In this document: piece by piece, positions 7,303 through 16,868 of the stretch
Position numbering within the stretch: the first letter of the stretch is position 1
Layout of the letters: each line of letters opens with the position of its first letter
NCBI GenBank assembly: GCA_937901445.1
Contig: CALDHY010000023.1
Coordinates: forward strand, 1-23,955
Direction: 5' to 3'
Source: an uncultured Selenomonadales bacterium
Lineage (GTDB): Bacteria > Bacillota > Negativicutes > Selenomonadales > Selenomonadaceae
Length of the DNA: 23,955 bases
Notes under the pieces: model-generated
Told to the model about the DNA's origin: nothing
Databases searched by the model: none
What the model saw: the letters and a program-made list of their open reading frames with translations, nothing else
Made by a program: the position numbers and the translations under genes

Positions 7303-8274
7303 TTATTTACGCTTGCCTAATTTTTTAAATTTGAATTTTGTTTTACGCTCAAGGTAGTTGAAAGCAAACGGCACAAGGAAAATTATTGAAATTATTGGCA
7401 GAAAACCTTTGCAAAATTCGTAGACAATTTCTAATCCCGCAATTTTGAAAATGTAAAGTAAAACCATAGCCGCGCCGCCGACAATCCCGCCAATAAGCAC
7501 GCGCCGAATTTTTACGCCCAAATCTACATTGGTACTGAAATTTACAAATTTATATTCCAACGCCGCGCCGAGTAAAAAGCCGAAAGTGCCGCCTATGCTG
7601 TCAAGAGAATCAATTTTAGCCGCCGCCGCCGAAACAATAATTTTGCCGTGCGAATAATCGACGGGATAAGATTTTGTAAGAACATAAATTGCCGCCACGA
7701 CACAAAAAACTATTCCCGCGCCAAAAAAAATCTTGATTAAGCTTTTATCTTCATCGACCGCGTCAAAAAGTTTGTCTGCCAAAAACATTACAATTAAAGT
7801 TTCAACTATTGCAACCAAAACATCTTGCGGCGTATGAACTCCCAAAAAATTTCTTGAAAAACCTACCGCCAAAATTATCAGCGCGCAGGGAATTATTAAC
7901 AGGGGGAATTTTTTTCTGTACAAGTAAGCAAGCCCGCCGTAAATTGCCGTTGCGCCTTGAGTGTGTCCGCTCGGCATTGAGAAACTGCTGGCTTTTTCCA
8001 TTGCGTGTACTTCAGGATGTAAATTTGAATCCAAAAAGTACGGGCGATAAACGCAGACAGTATCTTTTATCAGCGTGTTTACCAGCCGTCCGAATGACGC
8101 CAAAAACAATAAAAATAATCCCGCCCGTTTACTGATACACCAAAATAAAATTCCGGGTATCAGCGCGGAGAGCGGGCTTTTCGGTATGTTTGTGATTAGC
8201 GTTACAATGAATTCTGCGCCGCTTCCCCAACTCTCGCGCAGATTTTGTAACCACAATAAATATTCAATATCCAT
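7303..8274 (-). CDS. Membrane PAP2-family phosphatase
   Basis: The 323-residue integral membrane protein carries all three PAP2 (type 2 phosphatidic acid phosphatase) signatures: K70-x6-R77-P78, P-S102-G103-H104, and S140-R141-x5-H147-x3-D151. These are expected to dephosphorylate a lipid phosphate such as undecaprenyl pyrophosphate or phosphatidate at the outer face of the inner membrane. About 120 residues with several further membrane helices follow the catalytic domain, so the protein is longer than a minimal PAP2 enzyme. I start it at ATG 8274 (MDIEYLLWL), with an AAGGAT-type site inside the end of the upstream gene. The longer frame from 8343 would overlap that gene by 62 nt. The lipid substrate is not predictable. 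Confidence 0.88.
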   Translation of the reverse strand: MDIEYLLWLQNLRESWGSGAEFIVTLITNIPKSPLSALIPGILFWCISKRAGLFLLFLASFGRLVNTLIKDTVCVYRPYFLDSNLHPEVHAMEKASSFSMPSGHTQGATAIYGGLAYLYRKKFPLLIIPCALIILAVGFSRNFLGVHTPQDVLVAIVETLIVMFLADKLFDAVDEDKSLIKIFFGAGIVFCVVAAIYVLTKSYPVDYSHGKIIVSAAAAKIDSLDSIGGTFGFLLGAALEYKFVNFSTNVDLGVKIRRVLIGGIVGGAAMVLLYIFKIAGLEIVYEFCKGFLPIISIIFLVPFAFNYLERKTKFKFKKLGKRK

Positions 8275-8281
8275 AAAAAAA

Positions 8282-8653
8282 TTATCCTTTTGCGTCAGCC
8301 GCGCGCGTTTGTTCCAATTCTTTATCCATACAATCTTGAACAATCGCCATTGCCTGTTTCAAAATTTGGGCGTCAACTTTTTCAAGCGGCTTTTCGCTTG
8401 CGGCGTTAATATCAAGAATCGCCATTGCCAATGCTATGTGCGTTGCCAAAACTGTTGCAGGCGTGCCGGTTTTTTCTTGAAAGTTAATCAAAAAATTTCT
8501 CAACAAAAAAGTTACGTCAAAATTATCTGCAAAATTTCCGGCAAAATTATTTTCGTACTTTTTATCGGACGCCGCAATTATCCCGCGATAATTATTTTTT
8601 TCGCAGTAAGTCAAAAAGCTGTCAATAATTTTTTCCAATTCGTGATTTTCCAT
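8282..8653 (-). CDS. Small helical protein, paralogue of the next gene (copy 2)
   Basis: This 123-residue soluble, probably all-helical protein is of no recognised family. It aligns over its whole length with the neighbouring product at 8669-9034. Shared features are an N-terminal L..(I/V)...F...C..NNY.G segment, a central (V/F)T(F/L)(L/I)RN, a T..P(A/S)TV.(A/V)TH(I/L)AL(A/S)(M/L)A(M/I)L stretch, and a KVD...L..A helix. The start ATG has GAGGTG upstream, in a 5' context nearly identical to that of its twin. The PAP2 gene starts 7 nt after its stop. Confidence 0.8.
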   Translation of the reverse strand: MENHELEKIIDSFLTYCEKNNYRGIIAASDKKYENNFAGNFADNFDVTFLLRNFLINFQEKTGTPATVLATHIALAMAILDINAASEKPLEKVDAQILKQAMAIVQDCMDKELEQTRAADAKG

Positions 8654-8668
8654 TTCAGCACCTCAAAT

Positions 8669-9034
8669 TTAGTAATTAGCCTTTTTGGCTTTTTCCAACT
8701 CAAAATCAATCAGTTGTTTGACGACTTCAGCCGCCTCTTCCAATTTTTTATGATCGACTTTGCCGAGTGATTCATTTTTATTTTCGGCAACTTCCAACAT
8801 TGCAAGCGATAACGCCAAATGTGTAACCGTGACTGTTGAGGGAATTTCGGTTAATTCCTGCAAACGGCGGAAAACATTTCTTATCAAAGTAACCGCCTTC
8901 AAATAATCTGTGGCGAATCCAATTTTAGATTTTTGCCCGTCGGCTGGCGCGGCTATTGCCAAGCCGATATAATTGTTTGCTTTACATTTTTTTACAAAAT
9001 CGTTTACCATTTTTTGTAATTCTTTGTCGTCCAT
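8669..9034 (-). CDS. Small helical protein, paralogue of the next gene (copy 1)
   Basis: This 121-residue soluble helical protein of unknown function is the tandem duplicate of 8282-8653. It has no Cys/His metal pattern, signal peptide or membrane helix. A TTG at 9046 would lengthen it by four residues, but ATG 9034 has GAGG placed 6 nt upstream and overlapping the azlD stop (TGAGG), so I prefer it. Its position directly behind azlCD suggests co-transcription, with no direct clue to function. Confidence 0.8.
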   Translation of the reverse strand: MDDKELQKMVNDFVKKCKANNYIGLAIAAPADGQKSKIGFATDYLKAVTLIRNVFRRLQELTEIPSTVTVTHLALSLAMLEVAENKNESLGKVDHKKLEEAAEVVKQLIDFELEKAKKANY

Positions 9035-9042
9035 TTTACACC

Positions 9043-9351
9043 TCAAATTAAAAATAATTCACTTGCAAAAACTACCGCGCAACACAACACCGCCACTTGA
9101 AATAAACTTGCGCCGAAAAAAGCCGCCGCAATTCCAATAAGCAACGCAAGCGCGCCGGAAATTTCGGACTGCGTGGCGTGGATTATCGCCGGAAATGTCA
9201 TAACCGCCAAAGTTACGTACGGCACATAATACAGGAACGAGCGTACTTTGACATTTTTAATTTCAGTACGAATCAAAGTCAACGGCAAAATTCGTATCGC
9301 CAAAGTTACCGCGCTCATTATAAAAATATAAATGTAAATTTCGCTTGTCAT
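9043..9351 (-). CDS. azlD: Branched-chain amino acid export protein AzlD
   Basis: The 102-residue hydrophobic protein has three to four membrane helices and typical AzlD features: an early TLAIRILPL segment, a FLYYVPYVTLAVMTFPAI segment, and a final helix ending in FASELFLI. AzlD is the small partner of AzlC in the LIV-E type exporter of branched-chain amino acids. The ATG follows the azlC TAA without a gap (TAAATG), and AAGGAG lies in the azlC 3' end, so the two are coupled. Confidence 0.9.
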   Translation of the reverse strand: MTSEIYIYIFIMSAVTLAIRILPLTLIRTEIKNVKVRSFLYYVPYVTLAVMTFPAIIHATQSEISGALALLIGIAAAFFGASLFQVAVLCCAVVFASELFLI

Positions 9352-10056
9352 TTAGTTTGGCTCCTTGACGGGAAATAAAATCGCCGCCGCGCCCGCAATT
9401 AATACCGTCAAAAAAATTGTACGAGTGCCGGCAGAAATAAAACTCAAAAAAGTTTCTGCCAAAAAACTTGCCGCAAAACTTACAACTACGCACGCCGCCA
9501 CAATTTTATCTTTTCGCGCAGGCGGGATAATTATAGCTATAAACATTCCGTACAACGCCACGCTTAACGCGCTGACTGCTGAAGGCGGCAAAATATTACC
9601 TGCGATAATTCCCAATGCTGTACCGATTGACCAGCCGGGTAAAGCTGTGAGCATTGCGCCGTAATTGTAAAAAGGATTCAGCCAACCTTTACGCGCTATT
9701 GTTATTCCAAAAATTTCATCAGTAATATCAAAGCCGACAAAAATTCTGTGATAAAAGGGCGTATTCGGCGAAAATTTTTGACTGACAACCGTGCTCATTA
9801 ATAAATATCTTGCGTTTGCTATGAAAGTCATCAATGCAATTTCAAAGTAGGGAGCGTGCGCGGCAATTAGCGTAAAGCCTACATATTCGCCGGCGGAAGC
9901 GTTGTTTAAAAGACTTGCCAAAAATCCTTGAAACGGCGTTAATCCTACATACCGCGCCAAAATTCCCAGCGTAAATGAAACTACAAAATAGCCCAGTCCA
10001 ATCGGTATGCCGTCCCTAAAACCTTCAGCAAGTGCTTGTCTATTTTCTTTTAACAT
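9352..10056 (-). CDS. azlC: Branched-chain amino acid permease AzlC
   Basis: This 234-residue AzlC-family membrane protein is the large subunit of the AzlCD exporter (YgaZ in enterobacteria). Recognisable features are the N-terminal GFRDGIPIGLGYFVVSFTLGILA, the SLLNNASAGEYVG segment, the central ARYLLMSTVVSQKF with a following FITDE-like segment (VGFDITDEIFGI), and about six helices. It is the first gene of its operon. The ATG at 10056 lacks a strong Shine-Dalgarno site, unlike nearly every neighbour. Upstream lies a 233-nt gap holding a hairpin and repeat element A. Confidence 0.92.
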   Translation of the reverse strand: MLKENRQALAEGFRDGIPIGLGYFVVSFTLGILARYVGLTPFQGFLASLLNNASAGEYVGFTLIAAHAPYFEIALMTFIANARYLLMSTVVSQKFSPNTPFYHRIFVGFDITDEIFGITIARKGWLNPFYNYGAMLTALPGWSIGTALGIIAGNILPPSAVSALSVALYGMFIAIIIPPARKDKIVAACVVVSFAASFLAETFLSFISAGTRTIFLTVLIAGAAAILFPVKEPN

Positions 10057-10101
10057 TTTTTATCTTATTTCTTGTTTTAAAATTATTTTATTTAACACGG
10101 T

Positions 10102-10126
10102 TTTTCTTTCTTTAGAAGAAAGAAAA
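10102..10126. repeat. Perfect 11-bp inverted repeat beside element A
   Basis: TTTTCTTTCTT (10102-10112) and AAGAAAGAAAA (10116-10126) flank a 3-nt loop. Similar pyrimidine/purine runs border the other copies of the 114-bp element (AAAAGAAAGAAG next to copies A and B), so this hairpin may be part of a longer element. Confidence 0.4.
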
Positions 10127-10146
10127 GCCGCCTAAAAGAAAGAAGC

Positions 10147-10260
10147 GTCGCCCGCCTGCGTTTTTCGCGTCGAACTTTCAAAAATTTATAGTTCAAGCCG
10201 CGTCTCACTACATTTCAGAAACTTTAACGTTGCCGGTAAAAACGGAGTGCGGCGGGCGAC
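10147..10260 (+). repeat. 114-bp dispersed element, copy A
   Basis: The element begins GTCGCCCGCC (10147-10156) and ends GGCGGGCGAC (10251-10260), a perfect 10-bp terminal inverted repeat. The pairing continues imperfectly inward (TGCGTTTTTC against the complement of AAAAACGGAGTGC), so the RNA or single strand would fold into a long bulged hairpin. A second full copy of exactly 114 bp lies inverted at 23815-23928. The outer ~28 bp on the left and ~36 bp on the right are nearly identical between copies, while the middle has diverged. No ORF is inside and no clear target duplication was found. It sits between gyrB and azlC and could also end gyrB transcription. Confidence 0.7.
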
Positions 10261-10289
10261 ATATTTTTATTACCCTAGTAATATTTTTA

Positions 10290-12302
<2,013 letters not shown>

Positions 12303-12391
12303 TTAAGCGCAGAAAGTTTAACACAAAAAAAATACTGCGGCAAGTTTTTTAGATAACCTGCCATTTAAAAATATGCTAAAAAAACTTTTAT

Positions 12392-12420
12392 TTGAAATTT
12401 TTATGAAATTATACGATAAT
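12392..12420 (+). promoter_or_regulatory. Promoter for the RTX-like protein gene
   Basis: TTGAAA (12392-12397) and GATAAT (12415-12420) are 17 nt apart. Downstream in the predicted leader lies a perfect 12-bp palindrome, TTGAAATTTCAA (12446-12457), just before the GGGGG ribosome site. Confidence 0.5.
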
Positions 12421-12472
12421 TATTCTGAAATTGTTGTATTAACTTTTGAAATTTCAAGGGGGTTTTTGAAAT

Positions 12473-15400
12473 ATGGAAAAACTCATAACTAAGCCACTTC
12501 AAAAGGGAACCGATTTAAATTTTGATTTGCAGAGGTTCGCCGCTACAACTGTAACTCCGAATCAAACAAAAGTAGAGGTGACATTGGCAGACGCATTAAA
12601 GCAGGGTAGCACGATTGTTATCGCATTAGCATACACCGGCGGTTCCGTGGATACCTTCACAGGCACTTACAGCAACGGTACAATAACAGGTAGCTCATCG
12701 AATTATAGTTACAAAGAAGGCTTATCAGTAACTGTAAACGGTAACAAATTTACCTGCACCGGCGTTCGTTCACCTACATCAATAAGCGTTACATTCGATA
12801 CCGAAAACAATTCCTACACAATAGAGAAAGACGGTGTTGAACCTACCTATAACAGGATGAGCTTTGGCAGTATTCAAGTAAATGGTACAACACTTCCTAC
12901 AAGTAATGGTACCGTCGGAACGGTAGAAACATCGACGACGATTTACACAATCACGATAGGCGGTAATACTTATTCTGTTACGTTCGACAGCAGCGGCAAC
13001 CTTGCAACGGTAAACGGCACCGCTTTATCTAACGGCAAAGTTACACTCAACGGCACTGAATACACTTTCAGCGGAACTAAAACCAGCATAACCTACGAAG
13101 AAGTAGTAACTGACATAACTAAAACAAAGACAATCGACGGCGTAACAGTTACTTTGACTTTCGACGCCTCAAGCAACAATTTGAAAAATGCAAGCGGTAC
13201 GGGCGTTTCTTACAATTCAAACAACAACCAATTTACCATTACTTCAAGCGGCAAAACTAAAACATATTCAGCAAGTCTTAGCAACGATACAGTTACTGAA
13301 ACTTTACAATCTGCAGTTTATACTTCGACAGTGGACGGCGTAACAGTTACATTCACTTATAACGGCTCTTACATTTTACAAAGTGTAACAGGTACAGGCG
13401 TTTCTTATAATTCACAAAACAGCCAATTCACAATCGGCGGCAAAACTTATTCTGCAAGCCTTAGCAATGATACTGTAACAACAACTTTAGAAAGTGCAGT
13501 TTATACAGCGACGGTTGACGGCGTTACAGTTACATTCACTTACAATGGCTCCTACGTTTTGCAGAGTATAACAGGTACAGGCGTTTCTTATTCAAACGGC
13601 ACATTTACTGTTACAACAACCGGCAAAGTTAAAACATATTCTGCAAGCCTTAGCAATGATGAAGTTACTGCAACTTTACAATCTGCAGTTTATACAGTGA
13701 CAGTGGACGGCGTTACAGTTACTTTTACTTACAACGGCTCCTACGTTTTGCAGAGTGTAACAGGTACGGGCGTTACTTATTCTGAAGACAAATTTACCAT
13801 CGGCAATAAAACTTATTCAGCAAGCCTTAGCAACGATGAAGTTACTGCAACTTTAGAATCTGCAGTTTATACAGCAACAGTTGAAGGCGTGGAAATTACT
13901 TTTACTTTCGACGGTTCAAATAATTTGACAGCGGCAAGCGGTAAAGGCGTTAAATATTCAAAAGGCACTTTCAAAATCGGCAATAAAACGTATTCTGCAA
14001 CTCTTAGTAACGATGAAGTTACAACAACTTTGAAAGCAATCACTGACAACAATGTTAATAATGCAATTAATGACATAACGCTTAACGGAACTCTTTCAAA
14101 AAGTACAATCCAAAACAGCGGTACAAATGTTTCAATTTTTGGCAAAGTCAACAGCGATTCAATTTCAAATAGTGGTAATTACGTTTCAATTTCCGGCGGT
14201 GCCGGTGAAGATACTATTACACACAGCGGAAACTACTCCACGATTTATAGCGGATCCGGCAATGACTTAATAAGCCTTTCGTCATCTTCAAGTAATAATA
14301 CGATTAACGCGGGTGCGGGCAATGATACGATTTATGGCGGCGGCGGAAATAATGTTTTTGTCTATGAAATGGGACTCAAAGTTATCGAAAACTATTCTGC
14401 AAGCTCTGATAAAATTTCTCTTTCCGGCAGCCAAATTAGAACAATTGAAGTTAGCGGCTTCGATGTCATTGTTTCAACTAACAGAGGCAAAATTACCGTC
14501 AAAGGCGGCGCGGACAATCCAATAACCGTGATTGACGCTGAAGGCAACGAAACAACAGAAATTTATTCGGCAAATGTAATTTACAATGCAGATAAAACTA
14601 CCGCAACAATTAAATCTTCAGCAAGCGGCACAATTACTGTAGATTCAGCAGTTCTTGAAATTGACGCCACCGAAACAAATAAATCACTTGAAATAACCGC
14701 AAATTCAAATAACAACACAATAAAAGGCGGAAGTAAGGGATCAGTTTTGAAAGGCGGCGCGGGCAATGATTCAATTATGGGCGGCAAGGGCAATGATACC
14801 TTAATCGGCGGCAACGGCAAAGATATTTTTATTTATAGCGCAGGCAAAGACGTTATCGCAGATTTCACGGTCGGTCAAGATTCGATTGAATTGACGGCGG
14901 GAACTGTTTCAGCGGCATCGCTTAAAGGTTCAGATATGGTTTTCAATATTGGCAGCGGTCGTTTGACAGTTAAAGACGGCAAAGATAAAGAAATTGCCAT
15001 CGGCGATTCAATTTACTATAATAATTTAACTTACAATTCGACAAAAACTACAGCCACGTTGAATAAGAATTTCAGAGGCTCATTGACATCTTCAGACTAC
15101 GATTCAAAAGTTATAACGATTGACGCCTCTAACATTTCAAATTCTGTAACAATCGAAGGCAACGCGCAGAATAATATAATTATTGGCGGCACCAAAAGCG
15201 ACAGCTTGAACGGCGGCAACGGCAATGATACTTTAACCGGAGGCGCAGGCAAGGATACTTTTGTTTTCAGCGGCGGAAATGATGTTATCACAGATTACAC
15301 GGCGGGCGCGGATAAAATTAAACTTTCAGGAGTGGCGATAACAGGAACAAGTTACAGTGGCGAAGATTTAATTTTTAAGACATCAAACGGCAAACTTACC

Positions 15401-15664
15401 GTTAAAAACGGTAGCGGCAAAGAAATTACAGTTATTGACGCTGACAATAAAACTACAACTCAAACTTACACCGCCGCAAGTTCGACGAATGCTCGCTTGT
15501 TCACTGAAGAGGATAACAATTTCATAACAGATGATATTCAGCTTGATGATATTTCTAAAATTACCGATTCAAACTACACAGCGTCCCAATCAAAAACTTT
15601 CAATCAAACTGATGAACTTAATTTTCAAAACGCGCTTGTTTCTTCAACAATCGAAGAAAAATAA
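12473..15664 (+). CDS. RTX-like surface repeat protein with FDLQRFA N-terminus
   Basis: The 1063-residue, Thr/Ser/Asn/Gly-rich protein shows four regions. (1) An N-terminus without a Sec signal carries FDLQRFA at residues ~18-24. (2) Five ~60-residue tandem repeats (residues 220 to ~520) each hold VDGVTVTFT-, SGTGVSY- and SASLSND-type segments. (3) Three clusters of glycine-rich calcium-binding RTX nonapeptides (GGxGNDxL type) lie near residues 573-633, 750-796 and 902-940, each followed by a strand-rich IFIYSAGKDVI-like segment. (4) An acidic C-terminal tail contains FTEEDNNFITDDIQLDDI. It is probably a secreted, calcium-folded surface protein; an RTX-type (type I) export route is inferred, but no ABC exporter or membrane fusion gene is nearby. 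The gene is monocistronic, with its own promoter and terminator. Confidence 0.85.
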   Translation: MEKLITKPLQKGTDLNFDLQRFAATTVTPNQTKVEVTLADALKQGSTIVIALAYTGGSVDTFTGTYSNGTITGSSSNYSYKEGLSVTVNGNKFTCTGVRSPTSISVTFDTENNSYTIEKDGVEPTYNRMSFGSIQVNGTTLPTSNGTVGTVETSTTIYTITIGGNTYSVTFDSSGNLATVNGTALSNGKVTLNGTEYTFSGTKTSITYEEVVTDITKTKTIDGVTVTLTFDASSNNLKNASGTGVSYNSNNNQFTITSSGKTKTYSASLSNDTVTETLQSAVYTSTVDGVTVTFTYNGSYILQSVTGTGVSYNSQNSQFTIGGKTYSASLSNDTVTTTLESAVYTATVDGVTVTFTYNGSYVLQSITGTGVSYSNGTFTVTTTGKVKTYSASLSNDEVTATLQSAVYTVTVDGVTVTFTYNGSYVLQSVTGTGVTYSEDKFTIGNKTYSASLSNDEVTATLESAVYTATVEGVEITFTFDGSNNLTAASGKGVKYSKGTFKIGNKTYSATLSNDEVTTTLKAITDNNVNNAINDITLNGTLSKSTIQNSGTNVSIFGKVNSDSISNSGNYVSISGGAGEDTITHSGNYSTIYSGSGNDLISLSSSSSNNTINAGAGNDTIYGGGGNNVFVYEMGLKVIENYSASSDKISLSGSQIRTIEVSGFDVIVSTNRGKITVKGGADNPITVIDAEGNETTEIYSANVIYNADKTTATIKSSASGTITVDSAVLEIDATETNKSLEITANSNNNTIKGGSKGSVLKGGAGNDSIMGGKGNDTLIGGNGKDIFIYSAGKDVIADFTVGQDSIELTAGTVSAASLKGSDMVFNIGSGRLTVKDGKDKEIAIGDSIYYNNLTYNSTKTTATLNKNFRGSLTSSDYDSKVITIDASNISNSVTIEGNAQNNIIIGGTKSDSLNGGNGNDTLTGGAGKDTFVFSGGNDVITDYTAGADKIKLSGVAITGTSYSGEDLIFKTSNGKLTVKNGSGKEITVIDADNKTTTQTYTAASSTNARLFTEEDNNFITDDIQLDDISKITDSNYTASQSKTFNQTDELNFQNALVSSTIEEK
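13130..14035 (+). repeat. Five coding tandem repeats (177-198 bp each)
   Basis: Repeats begin at 13130, 13328, 13511, 13700 and 13877, with spacings of 198, 183, 189 and 177 bp, all multiples of three. Units 2-4 are very similar in DNA sequence, while units 1 and 5 are more diverged. The length differences come from a Gly/Thr linker in the middle of the unit. This is a likely site of in-frame expansion and contraction. Confidence 0.8.
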
Positions 15665-15680
15665 CTTCAACCGAAAAATC

Positions 15681-15711
15681 AAAACTCAGCCATTATGGTT
15701 GAGTTTTTTTT
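15681..15711 (+). terminator. Rho-independent terminator after the RTX-like gene
   Basis: AAACTCAGCC and GGTTGAGTTT pair around an ATTAT loop, and the stem runs directly into eight T residues. It lies 17 nt past the stop codon and separates this gene from serC. Confidence 0.85.
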
Positions 15712-15725
15712 ATTGCTTAAAATCA

Positions 15726-15754
15726 TTGCCAAAAATTATTGTGGCGTTTAAAAT
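15726..15754 (+). promoter_or_regulatory. Possible serC promoter
   Basis: TTGCCA (15726-15731) and TAAAAT (15749-15754) are spaced by 17 nt, just after the upstream terminator. The predicted start of transcription would fall at or next to the GGAGG site, giving a very short leader, so the assignment is tentative. Confidence 0.4.
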
Positions 15755-15773
15755 AGCGGCGGAGGTGTTGAAC

Positions 15774-16859
15774 TTGAAAAGAGTTTACAATTTTAATCCG
15801 GGACCGGCAACTTTGCCGCTTGAAGTTTTACAGGAGGCACAGGCTGAATTTTTGAATTTCGACAATTCCGGAATGTCGATACTTGAAATAAGCCACAGAG
15901 CCAAGCCCTACGAAAAAATTCACAATCAAGCAAAGGCTGATATTTTGGAATTAATGGAGCTTGGCGAAGATTACGAAGTTTTATTTATTCAAGGCGGCGC
16001 GTCTTTGCAGTTTGCAATGATACCGCTGAATTTTGCCACAAAAGAAAATCCCGGAAGTTACATTTTGAGCGGTACTTTTTCTTCAAATGCTTACAAGGAA
16101 GCTGAAATTTTGGGCGTCGGTAAAATCGCCGCGTCAACAAAAGAAGAAAATTTTAAGCGCGTACCAACTCAAGCTGAATTGAAACTTGATAAAAATTCTG
16201 CGTACCTGCATATTTGCAACAACAATACAATTTACGGCACAGAATTTCATTACATTCCGGAAACCGACGGCGTCCCGCTTTTCGCCGATATGTCAAGCGA
16301 TATGTTAAGCCGCCCGTACGATTTTAAAAAATTTGATTTAATTTACGCCGGTGTTCAGAAAAATTTGGGACCGGCGGGCGTTGTTATCGTCGTTGCAAAA
16401 AAATCTTTGATTGAAAAAAGTTTGCAAACTTTGCCGACAATGTTACGCTATGAAACTTTCTATAAGAAAAATTCTCTGTACAACACGCCGCCCGCTTTTA
16501 GTATTTATATGGTTGGAAAAGTTGTACGCTGGATTAAATCTCAAGGCGGGCTTGCAGAAATGGCTAAGCGCAATTCAAAAAAAGCCGAAATTTTGTACAG
16601 CGTCATTGACGATTCAAACGGCTTTTACAAAGGGCACGCAGATAAAGACAGCCGCTCTTTTATGAATGTTACTTTCCGCTTGCCCAATGAAGATTTAGAA
16701 AAAAATTTCGTCGCGCAGGCGTTGGAAAATAATTTAAGCGGCGTTAAAGGTCATCGCAGCGTTGGCGGAATGCGCGCCTCAATTTACAACGCAATGACGA
16801 TTGAAGGCGTGGAAACTCTTGCTGACTTTATGAAAAAATTTCAAAAGCAAAATTCGTAG
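15774..16859 (+). CDS. serC: Phosphoserine aminotransferase
   Basis: SerC is the PLP-dependent class V aminotransferase that converts 3-phosphohydroxypyruvate and glutamate to O-phosphoserine in serine synthesis; it also acts in pyridoxal phosphate synthesis in some bacteria. The N-terminal VYNFNPGPATLP and EISHRAKP segments, IQGGASLQFAMIPLN, and the PLP-binding Lys196 in AGVQKNLGPAG are all present. HRSVGGMRASIYNA is the conserved C-terminal signature. The 361-residue length from TTG 15774 matches the family, and GGAGG is 8 nt upstream; the longer open frame crosses the terminator and is not real. serA and serB are not adjacent. The following secreted-protein gene starts 9 nt later and is probably co-transcribed. 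Confidence 0.95.
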   Translation: MKRVYNFNPGPATLPLEVLQEAQAEFLNFDNSGMSILEISHRAKPYEKIHNQAKADILELMELGEDYEVLFIQGGASLQFAMIPLNFATKENPGSYILSGTFSSNAYKEAEILGVGKIAASTKEENFKRVPTQAELKLDKNSAYLHICNNNTIYGTEFHYIPETDGVPLFADMSSDMLSRPYDFKKFDLIYAGVQKNLGPAGVVIVVAKKSLIEKSLQTLPTMLRYETFYKKNSLYNTPPAFSIYMVGKVVRWIKSQGGLAEMAKRNSKKAEILYSVIDDSNGFYKGHADKDSRSFMNVTFRLPNEDLEKNFVAQALENNLSGVKGHRSVGGMRASIYNAMTIEGVETLADFMKKFQKQNS

Positions 16860-16868
16860 GGTGATTTT

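Noticed and set aside
10268..10283. Hairpin TATTAC-CCTA-GTAATA as gyrB terminator
   Set aside because: It has only 6 AT-rich bp, and its T-run is on the plus strand, the wrong direction for gyrB.
13867..15291. Minus-strand ORFs across the RTX gene
   Set aside because: They are antisense shadows of the repeat and RTX codons (Pro/Leu-rich products) without ribosome sites or family features.
15531..15773. Upstream in-frame extension of serC (81 extra codons)
   Set aside because: It overlaps the end of the RTX gene and crosses its terminator. The SerC family length and the GGAGG-TTG at 15774 fix the shorter start.
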